This document shows, piece after piece, positions 53,581 through 64,000 of a stretch of DNA of 64,000 bases. Each line of letters starts with the position of its first letter. Position 1 is the stretch's first letter. Position numbers and translations under genes: made by a program. The notes beneath the pieces are model-generated. The model ran no database searches, was not told where the DNA came from, and was given only the letters and a program-made list of their open reading frames with translations. This DNA comes from Amia ocellicauda (lineage: Eukaryota > Chordata > Actinopteri > Amiiformes > Amiidae), in contig NC_089864.1 of the NCBI RefSeq assembly GCF_036373705.1, positions 113,501 through 177,500 of the forward strand. The letters are read 5' to 3'.

Positions 53581-56500
53581 CAGACCTTGCGGCGTTTCTG
53601 GGGGGGGCTGGTCTGCGAGCTGGAGACGAGGGGCGGCGAGGGGGGGGGCAGCGTGGAGTCGGCCTGGGGGGGGCTGCTGCTGACCACGCCCATGTCCAGA
53701 GAGACGAACGGCTCGCTGTCGCTGAAACACACGACACCCGTCAGCAGCGATCAGATCAGCTTGCCTCACTGCAGCGCCAGCAGTGTTACTCAATAATGAG
53801 CTGCGTGTCAGAGCTGCGCATCGCCACACTGCAGTGCTCAGATAAACGAGTGTCCTCTCGCTACAGTATGGTCATTGAATGAGGTGCTGAAATCAGAAGC
53901 AAGTAACTTATTATGAAGCTCGCGCACAAGCCACGCCCACACAGGACTGCTCAATGGAGTGACTGTCAATCACTGCTCATGCAGCCAATCACTTTGCAGG
54001 AAATGCTCGTCAGTCATTCTTTTAAGACACTCTTTGTGCGGCCAATCGCTTCGTTGGGGTTTCCTCAATAGGGGCGAGTTAGTGATGTCACTATTTTAAT
54101 TTCTGTGTTCATAATGGAAGGTTCATCTCAATGAAAAGTGAATGATTAAGTGCTGTCGGTTAGCTGGCAAACTGCAATATTTAGTTTGATTTTACAGAGT
54201 CGGTGTATTTTGTACCTTAACAGCCTCCGTAGCAGTGAACTGTGCAGACGTCGAGTGCGCAGTGATCCCTACTGAGCGTCCACGGCTTGTGCATTTACTG
54301 TCTTAATGATCGCACGGTTGAGTAGGCCGGCAGCCATCTTGGAACTGCGCCATCTTCATTTCAGATAGTTAATAAAGTGATAAGCTTTCCATTCCAAACC
54401 CGCACAAAGCAGGCCACTCTGCTTTAAAACTTCCGATTACACAGCAACGGCAGCGAAGCAGGGCACTGCATCATCGGCTGTGGGAGCAGCATCATGTCAC
54501 ACAAACACACATGGCGGCGCCCGTGTGGCCGGGCAGGACCGTGTCTGGTGCACTTCCCACGAAAGTGAAGGATGGCGGAGACCGACCCTGCGCTCCCGTC
54601 CTGGAGGAAGGCTGGTAATACGAGCTCCCGACTGGAGACCCCGTCCACGCCAGCTTGCAGCCCGTGAACCCAGACCGTGGAGACAGAGCCTGTTTCTCCA
54701 CCTCAAGAATCCTGACGCCACGAATGCGGAAGTGAAAGCAAACAACATGACACATGGCACCCGATTAAATTGTGCAGTGTAATAAAGTGCAAATCGTTGA
54801 TGAATTCAGTAAAGTTTGCCTCCTTAAGTACCATGTGTTCATGTGTTTGTCAGCTAGGCCGATGACACTGTCATTAGCATCACTCAGCCACACAGCACCA
54901 CTAACTTTGAAGCCACGCATTGAGGTGAGTTATGCTGTGACTGTGACAAATCTGAAGATCATTATTACGAGCACAAAACGAAGTCTGCGGAAAACCTCCA
55001 TCTTGGCATCTGAATGAGTTCACTCGAGGTCATTTTCTGAACTCTCTAAGTTTCTACTGCAATCCCCACATGACATGAGCGCAGGGTGACACACGTGAGC
55101 GCAGGGTGACACGTGCGGTGGACACCTTCCGCAGACGCTGCAAAGATGGGCTGGACTCAGACGGAGAGGGGCGAGCGCGTGCGGAGACAGTTGTGCCGAC
55201 CCTTGAATTGGAGACCCTTCCTCACAGCGCGATAGAGGAAGCCTGAGCCCCGCTGTCCCAGAGACCGATGCCCGATGCCCGAGTCCCGAGCGGCAGCGTC
55301 TGTGCCGTCACTGCGTACGAGGACCTTCACACAGCTGTTCGTGTGCGTGGTGCAACTCCGGTGAGCTGCGGGGCCAGTTACTCTGAGGGCGTGACACGGA
55401 ACAAGCAGAGGCGTTTCTGAAATCAATACGTGTAGTGTTTATATACCGTTTACATATCAACAGCACAACCGCCGACACGCCGTCCTCCACACGGTCCCCG
55501 CAGTCCTCTAGAAGAGCACTGGGACAGGTGTGTCAACTCAACAGCCGTGCACATGAACATCACAGGGCGAAACACTGCACTTACACTGACTGTGAGTGTT
55601 TGATTTCTCCAGACGAGCGCACACACACAAACATGAAAACGAATAATACAATTAACTTTACGCAATGAAGTGTAAACTGGTGTAGAAATCTGAACTACAT
55701 ATCTTAGAAGACTGTTATAAAACATGAAGCACAATGTAATAAAACTGAATCATGCAATATGAAGCGCTTTGAAACGCCTCGTCACACGGAGAACGTCTGA
55801 CACATCACTCAAGTTATTCAACTGTAAGACAACACAGAGTAGACACATCCTCGTGGGGGAACTATAGTCCTTCTACGCCGGAGCCGCTGCCCCCCAGGCT
55901 GCAGTGCGTTTGTCTGGCACGCACCCCAGTCACATGCAGAGCACACAGCGCACTGCAGTGTAAATGACCGCAGATCTTATGTTTATAGCCACTGACCTGT
56001 CGCGCCCCTCCCTCTTGACGCTGCCGTTGAGGCCCGTGTCCCCTCCGGTTCCCGTTCCCGCCTCCCGCGTGTGGTTGGCTCTCCTGCTCCTCTTGAGCGG
56101 GTTCAGGGGCGTCTGATCGGTCGAGGGGCTGGGGGGGGACACGAGATTGGAGGGCTGGGAGCCGAACAGCAGGGGAGAGCCTCGATCGGCCAGGGGGCTG
56201 GACGCCGATACCTCATTGGCCGGCAGCAGAGAGGGGGGCTGGGGCGGAGTGTCTTGGCTGAGCAGGGCCGGCTCATCGCCGGTGGGGTCCCCGTGGGACG
56301 GGGGCGGCCGAGAGTCCTGATTCGAGAGCGGAGAGGCAGCCGCTCTGTGATTGGTGGAGACAGGCTCCACCAACAGGTCACAGTCAGAGGAGCGGCCCTC
56401 CTCCTCCGGCAGCTTGGTGCCTGATTGGCTGGGGCTGGGCATGGGGGAGGAGCCAACTGAAACATCTTGCAGAGGCGGGCTCTCCTCAGACAGGCTGACC

Positions 56501-59500
56501 TCCGATTGGTGCATCTCCACCTCCTCAACTTCCTCCACTTCCTGCTCTGAGCAGGAAGTCCCGCCCCCTCCCACGGGCTCTGTGTCAGCGTCACTTGCGT
56601 CCGCCCCCTCCTCATCATCTGTCAATCAAACCAGAGAGTGAGTATAATATAGCACAGAGCAGTGTAGTACAGCACAGTACCACACCGCACAGCACAGAGC
56701 AGTGTAGTACAGCACAGTACCACACCGCACAGCACAGAGCAGTGTAGTACAGCACAGTACCACACCGCACAGCACAGTGTAGTACAGCACAGAGCAGTGT
56801 AGTACAGCACAGTACCACACCGCACAGCACAGAGCAGTGTAGTCAGCACAGTACCACACCGCACAGCACAGTGTAGTACAGCACAGAGCAGTGTAGTACA
56901 GCACAGTACCACACCGCACAGCACAGAGCAGTGTAGTACAGCACAGTACCACACCGCACAGCACAGAGCAGTGTAGTACAGCACAGTACCACACCGCACA
57001 GAGCAGTGTAGTACAGCACAGTACCACACCGCACAGAGCAGTGTAGTACAGCACAGTACCACACCGCACAGCACAGAGCAGTGTAGTCAGCACAGTACCA
57101 CACCGCACAGCACAGTGTAGTACAGCACAGAGCAGTGTAGTACAGCACAGAGCAGTGTAGTACAGCACAGTACCACACCGCACAGCACAGAGCAGAGTAA
57201 TACAGCACAGTATCACACCCCATAGCACAGAGCAGTAAAGCCACAGTATTTGACAATGAAGTTATTCAGTACTTAACTGAGATGAACTGTTACTCCCTCT
57301 CACCTCCCTGAGCCTTACTGGCCTGCAGCTCCTCTTCAATGTCAGGATCTGAAGACTCCTCTTCTTCCTCCTCGTCTTCCTCGTCTTCCTCCTCCTCTCT
57401 GTCTCCCTCGTTCCCCAAACCCTCCTCCTCCTGCTCTCCCTTCTCTTGCTCCTCCTCCGTGCGAGTCTTCTCTGGCGGGCCCTCTTGTGTGGAGTCTGCC
57501 TTGGAGGAGGGAGCCTGAGAGAGAGAGAGAGAGAAAGAGAGAGAGTAGAATTGTTATTCTCAACAGTACCTTTTACACAAAAACACCAGCTTCTACAAAT
57601 CAAACACAATCACAACTGCGTACCCCTGCCTCCGGCCCTCCTCTCTCTCCGCTTAATCTGTGTACCTCTCCCATCACTCTCTTTCACTCCTCTCTCTCTG
57701 TACCTCCCCCTCTTCCCCTCTCTCCATACCTCTCCCTCCTTCTCTTTCTCTCTCCCCAGTCGTTTCCTCCTCTCCTCCTCCTCCGTGTCGTCCTGCAGCA
57801 GGGCATACTTGCTGATGACCTCATCAAGGCTGGACAGCGCCACCGCCCTATTGGAGCGCAGCTTCCGGGACAGGGTGGGGTCAGCCAGGGCGGGGTCAGA
57901 GTCTAATTGGATGAGAGGGGAGAGAGTCAGTAAGTGTAGTGTGGGGGCCAGTCTTGTAAGGGTCAGTCAGCGGGTGAGGGGGGCGGTCTCTCTCAGTCAG
58001 CGGGGGGGGCAGTCTCTCTGTCAGTCAGTCAGCAGCGGGGCGGTCTCTCACGGGCAGTGTAGGGGTCCGTGAGGTGGGAGCCAAAGTTGTAGACCATGTC
58101 CAGGTGGCGCCGCTCCTGCAGCCGGTTGCCCGTCTCTCGGAACGCGTCCTGGGCCAGTTGGGCCAGCTGTCGCCGCGACAGCGCCAGGCCGTGCCGCTCG
58201 TTGGCCCTGGCAACCACCCGCAGGATGTCCGCGTAGTCGGGGGGGGAGAGCCGCGCCTCCGGGGAGTTAATATAGCGCTCGATCTGAGGGGGGGTAAATG
58301 TGGATTCACCGACTGACACAAATACACAGCACAGTGTTCTAGAGCGCGGCGCAGTAGGACTGCAACAAATGACTTTTTTGATAATCAATTAATCTGTCGA
58401 TTACTCTGATTACAAAAACATCAATTCCAGCATTAAATGGAAGTGTTGTATTAAAAAATGAAGTTTTGAGTTTCCTCATCTTGCACAGTGCTCTCCAAGA
58501 CAACTGGAGATGGCAGTTATAAAATCAATAGAAAACACGTGCACAAAATAAAGGGTTTTATTGTATATAGTGCAGATGGCAACAGGTGCTTTTACATTGA
58601 TCTCAAAACACAAAGCTGTTATACTCTTCAGTTTGAAAGGTGCTAAACTGTTCTGATGAATAATTAAAAATAAAGACAACACATTAAATTCGGTGTTTAC
58701 AGGCTTCTCTTCATCAAGCAGCTTCAATCAATAGCTCCAGTACTGGGCTATGGAGGCAGAATGAGAGACAATAGAGAAAAGATAAGTCTGTGCATCTTCC
58801 CTCTCACTTGGACACAGACTGTGAAACGGGTTCGATCCGATCACATTTCACAAGCGTTAACAATGACATCGACCAGTGAAACATGAGAGGAAGACGTGGA
58901 TTGGAGAAAAAGCTCTTCATCTGTGTGTCTAACCACCCCCCCAGAGAAGACTGCGTGTTTTCCCCCCGGGGTCTGAATGACGGGGCAACACAGACACTGT
59001 GAATCGGATGTGTTTGAGAATGAAACACGCTGGTAGCCAAGAGAATAATCTTTCAAACGATGTGCGCATTGTAGGAATACTGTGTCACTTCTATGCACAG
59101 GAGCTGCGTGTAACACTGACAAATAATGCTTAAGAGGGTGGAGTAACACAGTATGTAACTGAAATGAACATTATTGTTCAGTTTTTGGTATCCAGTTTTT
59201 ACCTGTCAGTTTACTGCTTACCTTTGTACCATTTCAGGTTATTCACTGGACTTAACTGCTTACATTTCAATACAAACTGGAAAAATGGGGTGTTCTAAAA
59301 CTTTTGAAGGGTAGTGTAGCTGAGGAGGTAAAACAACACAGCTTTGAGTTCAGCTTTGCTCATGTTGCAGCAAACAGTCTTCTTCGCAGTGTTCAGTGTA
59401 AAGTGCTCCCATACTTTACATAAAATGACCCTACTCACCTCCCTCATTTATCATTTCAGTTGTCACCATCTGGCAGGAGACTCAAGGTCCCATTAGCCCG

Positions 59501-60522
59501 GAAGAATGGTTACAAAAAATCATGTGTGCCCTCTGCGGTGGCTATTTTGAACAATGATATACTAAAAAAAGCCTCCCCCCTTCAGCCCATGCTGCTATTG
59601 GAAATGTATTTATGTATTTTATGTGTTTTTTATTGTTGTCCTGTGTTCTGTTGCCAGAATGCCGAAGGCAAATTTCCATTTTATGTAAATTTAATGGACA
59701 ATAAAGTTTTCTAATCTAATCTTAGAAGACTTGCATGGCTTTCCATGTGTGTAGCTGCAGCTGCAATTCAATTTTATTAGTTAGTTGTTGCAGCCCTACA
59801 GTGCAGTGCATGTTCTAGAGCGCAGTGCGTCTCACCCTCCGGTTGATCTCGGGGTAGCGGGTGCCCCTGTACAGAACACGCTGCTCGATCACTCTGCCAG
59901 TCAGGGGGCTGCAGCCCTTCAGCTCACACAGCTTGTCATAGATCTTCATCATCTGCACAACAACACGCACAATAAGACAGCCGGCCAGGTCACCGTATCA
60001 CCGTGTAATAACAGTGCTGGTGTGAGTAGTAACAGTGTAATAATCAGCTGTGGTAACAGTGTAACAATAGTGCTGGTATGAATATTAGGGTAATAGGTTG
60101 TAGTCACAGTGTAATAACAGGGCTGAAATGAGTTATGTTTGACAGGTTGTAGTAACAGTGTAATAACAAGGATGGTAGTGCAGTAAGAGTAATAACAGTC
60201 GTATGACAGTGCGATCGCAGTGAGACCTTGCGCTTGAGCCGGTGCTCCTGGATGTACCCGGAGTCCTCTTCCCCCAGGTCCTCCAGACTGAGCTCCTTCT
60301 CCTGCAGCCGGCGGATCTCCTCACTGTACACCTGCAGCAGGCTCTCCAGGTAATGCACCTGAGAGGGACAGGGGAGGGAGAGGGACACAAAGAGAGAGAA
60401 ACAGAGGGGTTAGAGACAGAGAGGGACACAGAGAGATGGGTTAGAAAAAGTGAGAGAAAGGGACAAGAAGAGAGAGGGAGAGGGACACAGAGAGAGATGG
60501 AAAGGGACAGAGAAGGGTTAGC

Positions 60523-60554
<32 letters not shown>

Positions 60555-61356
60555 GGGAAAATGACATGGAGAGGGAGGGAGAGGGACACAGAGAGGGGTT
60601 AGAGAGAGAGAGAGGGACACGAAGAGAGAGGTTAAAGAGGGAGAGGGACACAGAGAGGGGTTAGAGAGAGAGAGAGGGAGAGAGAAACAGGGGTTAGAGA
60701 GAGAGGGAGAGGGACAGAGAGAAGGGTTAGAGAGAGAGAGGGAGAAGGGTTAGAGAAAGAGAGAGAGGGAGAATGACATGGAGAGGGACACAGAGAGAGG
60801 GGTTAGAGAGAAAGAGAGAGAGGGCGATAAAGGGACACACCTGTCTCTTAGAAGCTTTGGCCTTTGCCTTCTTCACTCCCTCCTCTTCCGACTGCTGCTC
60901 CTGCTTCCCCTCTCCTTCCTTCTCCTCTTCCTGCTCCTCCTCTCTCTCCTTCTTCTCCACCTCCGCACCCCCCGAGCCGCACTGCTGGAGCGCCGCTCTC
61001 CTGCGGGTGGCGCTGTGCTGCTTCAGCAGGGTGCACAGCTCGTTGATGTGCACGTAGGTCTTAGTGCGGCCGCTCTGCAGGCGGGTCAGGCAACGCCCCA
61101 GCGCGTTACGCAGCTCCACCGAGCCCAGGAACTGCCCCTCCGCCTTGCCCCACTTCGCCTGCAGGTACCCCAGCACTTCCCCCCCCACCCCCAGGGCCTG
61201 CTCACAGTACTGCACGAACTGAGGGAGAGAGAGAGAGGGGATATACAGACGGATACAGTGACTAACCAGACACATTAACACTGACATTGAATGCTTACAC
61301 AACTCTTACACTGACAACACAGACACGAGATAGAAAGACAAACAGACACAGATGGA

Positions 61357-61431
<75 letters not shown>

Positions 61432-61883
61432 TGTTTGTCACCATTGCTTTGGCAATACTTATTTCTGGTCATGCAAATATAGCACGTTGAATTTGAATTT
61501 GATAGACAGACACACAGACAGACACAGGCAGAGAAAGAGACAGGCGCGCGCGCGCATGTGCACACACGCACACAGAGACAGACAGACAGACACACCTCAG
61601 TGAAGAGTTTCTGGTTCTCCAGCGTCAGTGTGCCACTCCCTTTCTCCGGGGGGTCAAAGGGCGAGTGTGTGATGTGGGAGGGGGCGGGGGCGGGCACAAG
61701 AGGAGCCCTGCGATTGGTTGAGGAGGACGAAGCAGAGACAGAACAAGAAGTGGAAGAGGCAGGGTGGGGAGTGGAGTAGGAAGTGGAAGGCTGTGGCTCG
61801 GCTGCTTCTTCCTCCTCCTCCTCCTCCTCCTCCTCCTCCTCCTCGTCATCGTCAAGGATCACGATGCTCTCGCTCATGGCCAT
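53451..61883 (-). CDS. daxx: DAXX, histone H3.3 chaperone and death-domain associated protein
   Basis: Deposits H3.3 with ATRX in heterochromatin and represses transcription through SUMO-dependent contacts. Ten coding exons: 61596-61883, 60841-61218, 60227-60358, 59836-59952, 58052-58283, 57730-57902, 57304-57514, 55997-56618, 53586-53721, 53451-53510. They give 782 aa (human 740). An N-terminal SUMO-interacting motif IVILDDDEEE lies at 7-16. The helical bundle includes TYVHINELCTLLKQHSA and EEIRRLQEKELSLEDL. The histone-binding part has GRVIEQRVLYRGTRYPEINR, RLQERRHLDMVYNFGSHLTD and SLDEVISKYALLQDDTEEE. An acidic stretch follows, then a long Ser/Pro-rich region, and a C-terminal SUMO motif EEVIVLSDSD. 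The start at 61883 fits the family (MA..SI(V/I)(V/I)LDDD); the frame is open further upstream. A 5' UTR acceptor lies at 61955. Confidence 0.96.
53722..55996 (-). other. daxx intron 8, no recognised element
   Basis: A 2.3-kb intron without repeats of note. It contains GGCAGCCATCTTGGAACTGC near 54330 and ACATGGCGGCGCCCG near 54510, two YY1-type motifs in a CpG-richer patch. This might be an internal promoter, but I see no gene attached to it. Confidence 0.4.
56640..57235 (-). repeat. Minisatellite filling daxx intron 7
   Basis: About 15 copies of a unit of roughly 40 bases: AGCACAGAGCAGTGTAGTAC, then AGCACAGTACCACACCGCAC. It occupies nearly the whole intron between exons 7 and 8. Higher-order blocks of about 100-120 bases are visible. 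Confidence 0.93.
58355..59798. mobile_element. hAT-like element with a nested LINE tail, in daxx intron 4
   Basis: The ends TAGGACTGCAACAAATGA and TTGTTGCAGCCCTA form short inverted termini typical of fish hAT elements. ATAATCAATTAATCTGTCGA follows the left end, as in those families. TGTTCTAGAGCGC occurs just outside both ends. No transposase is readable. At about 59455-59730 it holds the end of a non-LTR element (LPSGRRLKVPLARKNGYKKS reading, then AATAAAGTTTTCTAATCTAA). Confidence 0.6.
60365..60838. repeat. Purine-rich repeats in daxx intron 2
   Basis: GAGAGGGACACAGAGAGG- and GGGTTAGAGAGAGA-type units fill the intron between the second and third coding exons. Confidence 0.85.
61360..61430. 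repeat. (CA)n microsatellite in daxx intron 1
   Basis: About 35 uninterrupted CA dinucleotides. Confidence 0.95.
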
Positions 61884-62547
61884 GGCAATGCACCCCCTCT
61901 GCAGCCACACAGGCGGTCCGGGTCCCCACCTCCTCCGCAGCCGGACAGGAACAACTGCGCACAGGGACACACGAGCACATTGACCGGACTACAGGGAGAA
62001 GGAGGGTCAGTCGCTGCTCGTGTCAGTGTGTGCGAGTCTGTATCAATGCGTGTCTGTATGTTTGCGAGAGAGTGAGTGTTTAAAACTTTCTAAACAGTTT
62101 AAATCAAAGTGAAAACAAAATGGTACAAATGAATAAACAGCAGCGGAGCACAGAGTGAATAAAGAGACAGGGAACATAATCAATAAGTGTTAATAATGAC
62201 AGTGTCTGAGGACTGGAGCTGCTCTCCCTGTCCAGAGCCAACGGCTTCAAGAGACGGGGCAATAACCAGGTAGTCTCAGTGCCCGGTGAGGGTTGGCACG
62301 AGACGGGGCAATAACCAGGTAGTGGCAGTGCCTGGTGAGGGGTGGCACGAGATGGCGCTTGTTTACAGTTAGACTATCGTTCTCCTACGGTGTCTGAGAG
62401 GTGCAATACCAGTTTTCCATGCGTTCAACAATGCGTCTCTTGAAGCCTCTTGTCTTACAGTTTTAGAAACACACATGCAGCCTACACTCTGCTGCTTTAA
62501 ACCGAGTCTCCGCTCCTCAACCTCTCAGCACGCCACCACAGACTCAC

Positions 62548-62640
62548 CTCAAAGCTAGAGAGTCTCTCTCCTCAGTCATCCAGTATCCACAATCCACTGC
62601 AGGGAACCGCGGGGGCCACAGCAGTGTGTGGAGAGAGTTC
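62548..62640 (-). other. daxx: Probable first non-coding exon of daxx
   Basis: The minus strand reads CTCTAGCTTTGAG followed by GTGAGTCT, a good donor with last exon base 62548. It pairs with the acceptor before 61954, about 70 bases upstream of the start codon. The 5' limit is not visible. Confidence 0.45.
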
Positions 62641-62821
62641 TGCCTGTTCAGTCTGTCCGTCAGTCCCTCACCTTCCTTTTTCCTTTACTTTGTTCAACAG
62701 TTGCTTGTTGCTTTACTCCCAGGGAAACGCAATCTGATAAATTCATACAGACAGACACATAAATATATAGGGAAATTAATCAGAGCATCAGTCAGTCCGT
62801 CAGTCAGTCGGTCAGTGTAAC

Positions 62822-63165
62822 ATCCATCCATCCATTTTCAAAACTGCTTATCCATGTGGGTTGCAGGGGACGCCGGAGCCGATCCCGGCAAGCATAAGGC
62901 GCAAGGCAGGAATACACCCAGGATGGGATGCCAGTCCAACGCTGGGCACACACACACACACAAGGCATTTTAGCATGGCCAATTAACCTAACCTGCATGT
63001 CTTTGGATGGTGGGAGGAAACCCGAGCACCCGGAGGAAACCCACGCGGACATGGGGAGAACATGCAAACTCCACACAGACAGACACCCTGAGCCGAGACT
63101 CGAAACCAGGACCCCTGAGGCAGCAGCGCTAACCACCGTGCCACTGTGACGCCCTATCAGTGTAA
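62822..63165. repeat. Widespread fish interspersed repeat (GGGAGGAAACC type)
   Basis: It begins CATCCATCCATTTTCAAAAC and contains GGTGGGAGGAAACCCGAGCA, GGGGAGAACATGCAAACTCC and CACACAGACAGACACCC. This sequence family is very common in ray-finned fish genomes. It has no functional open frame. Confidence 0.75.
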
Positions 63166-64000
63166 CATTCACAGTTTAAATCTTAATACTGATCAAATAA
63201 CGTAAGACCATTGTGAATTATTATTACTAATGCCTACAAAACCACTGCATGCACAGTCATTCCGAAACCAACTAAAACCTTGTTAACTAGACACACAGCT
63301 GCAATATTATAATCATTATTAACGAGTTTAGGAAGAACATTCTAGGAATGGTGACAGTACAAGCGTTAAACAGCGTAGAGTGGGAAAACAAAACACATGG
63401 CACACACTAACACAGCACAGTCACACTATAAAGTAAATCAGCACACTAACACTGTACAGTACGGCATGGTCACACAAAGTACAACAGCACACTGTAACAC
63501 TGCACAGTACGGCACAGCACAGTCAAACTATAAAGTACAACAGCACACTAACACTGCACAGTACGGCACAGTCACACTATAAAGTACTACAGCACACTAA
63601 GCCTGTACATCACTGTCACACTATAAAGTACAACAGCACACTAAGCCTGTATAGTACAAAACTGGAAACCACAACATGACTTTGTACAGTTCAACATAAC
63701 TGCAGTGTCACAAGCTGTACAGTAAAGCATGACAACAACACAGTTCAGCTGTCAAGTAAAGGGCAGCACAACACACTGTACAGCACAACGAGCACAATAA
63801 CAGAGACACCACAGACACAGACCTACAGACACAGTCAACACAACACCTAAGTAATACTGTTACGATGTGTGTGTCATTGAACAGTACGTGAACAGAGGGG
63901 ATCAGCACAACAACACAAACACAACACCTAAGTATTATTGTTACGAGGTTTGTCGGTATCATTGAACAGTACGTGTACAGCGGCTGTGTTGCGCTGCAGT
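63166..64000. other. Right-end intergenic stretch with an irregular tandem repeat
   Basis: 63400-63670 holds about six copies of a ~45-base unit (ACAGCACACTAACACTGCAC, ACTATAAAGTACAACAGCAC). The remaining sequence to the edge shows no gene. Confidence 0.6.

Noticed and set aside
54480-54782. Possible small gene with an ATGGCGGCG start in daxx intron 8
   Set aside because: The frame is short, ends quickly and has no recognisable domain or splice partners.
56622-57256. Cys-rich 130-200-codon frames
   Set aside because: Low-complexity products of the daxx intron 7 minisatellite.

Overview
The window is animal nuclear DNA with intron-split genes, GT/AG splice sites and AATAAA poly(A) signals. 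It is rich in CA, TC and minisatellite repeats and carries Tc1/mariner, CR1-like LINE, hAT-like and pogo-like elements. The genes and repeats fit a ray-finned fish. Abundant CR1 copies and the unusual gene order suggest a non-teleost such as a gar, bowfin or sturgeon relative, but that is inference.

The gene set is that of the vertebrate extended MHC class II/class III neighbourhood. Left to right: the 5' end of syngap1 (-, runs off the left edge); a first BTB zinc-finger gene of the ZBTB22 type (-, 3498-7652); kifc1 (+, 16916-24895); a second zbtb22 copy (+, 27164-30347); a DNase II gene, dnase2 (-, 31927-35986); gpsm3 (-, 37596-39769); pbx2 (+, 43086-51674); and daxx (-, 53451-61883). In human, SYNGAP1, KIFC1, DAXX and ZBTB22 lie together at 6p21.3, and GPSM3-PBX2 are neighbours in class III. 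DNASE2 lies on 19p13, an MHC-paralogous region. I assembled every complete coding sequence from splice signals; each closes in frame: 904, 639, 675, 370, 385, 421 and 782 aa. No classical MHC, TAP, PSMB or tapasin gene was found.

The genes are not an operon. Several are chromatin, cell-division or transcription proteins: DAXX (H3.3 chaperone), KIFC1 (minus-end mitotic kinesin), PBX2 (TALE homeodomain), ZBTB22 (BTB-zinc finger). GPSM3 is a G-alpha regulator, DNase II a lysosomal nuclease, SynGAP a synaptic RasGAP.

The main oddities are: (1) introns filled by minisatellites that often begin at the 5' splice site, the extreme case being pbx2 intron 6 with about 38 tandem copies of its own exon-end/splice-donor sequence; (2) two inverted zbtb22 genes about 20 kb apart that are nearly identical over the BTB region and first coding intron but diverged elsewhere, a gene-conversion signature; (3) decayed partial copies of exon edges in kifc1 introns, and a duplicated pbx2 exon start split by a CR1 insertion; (4) two related defective Tc1 copies, each with a 38-bp hairpin just before the transposase start.
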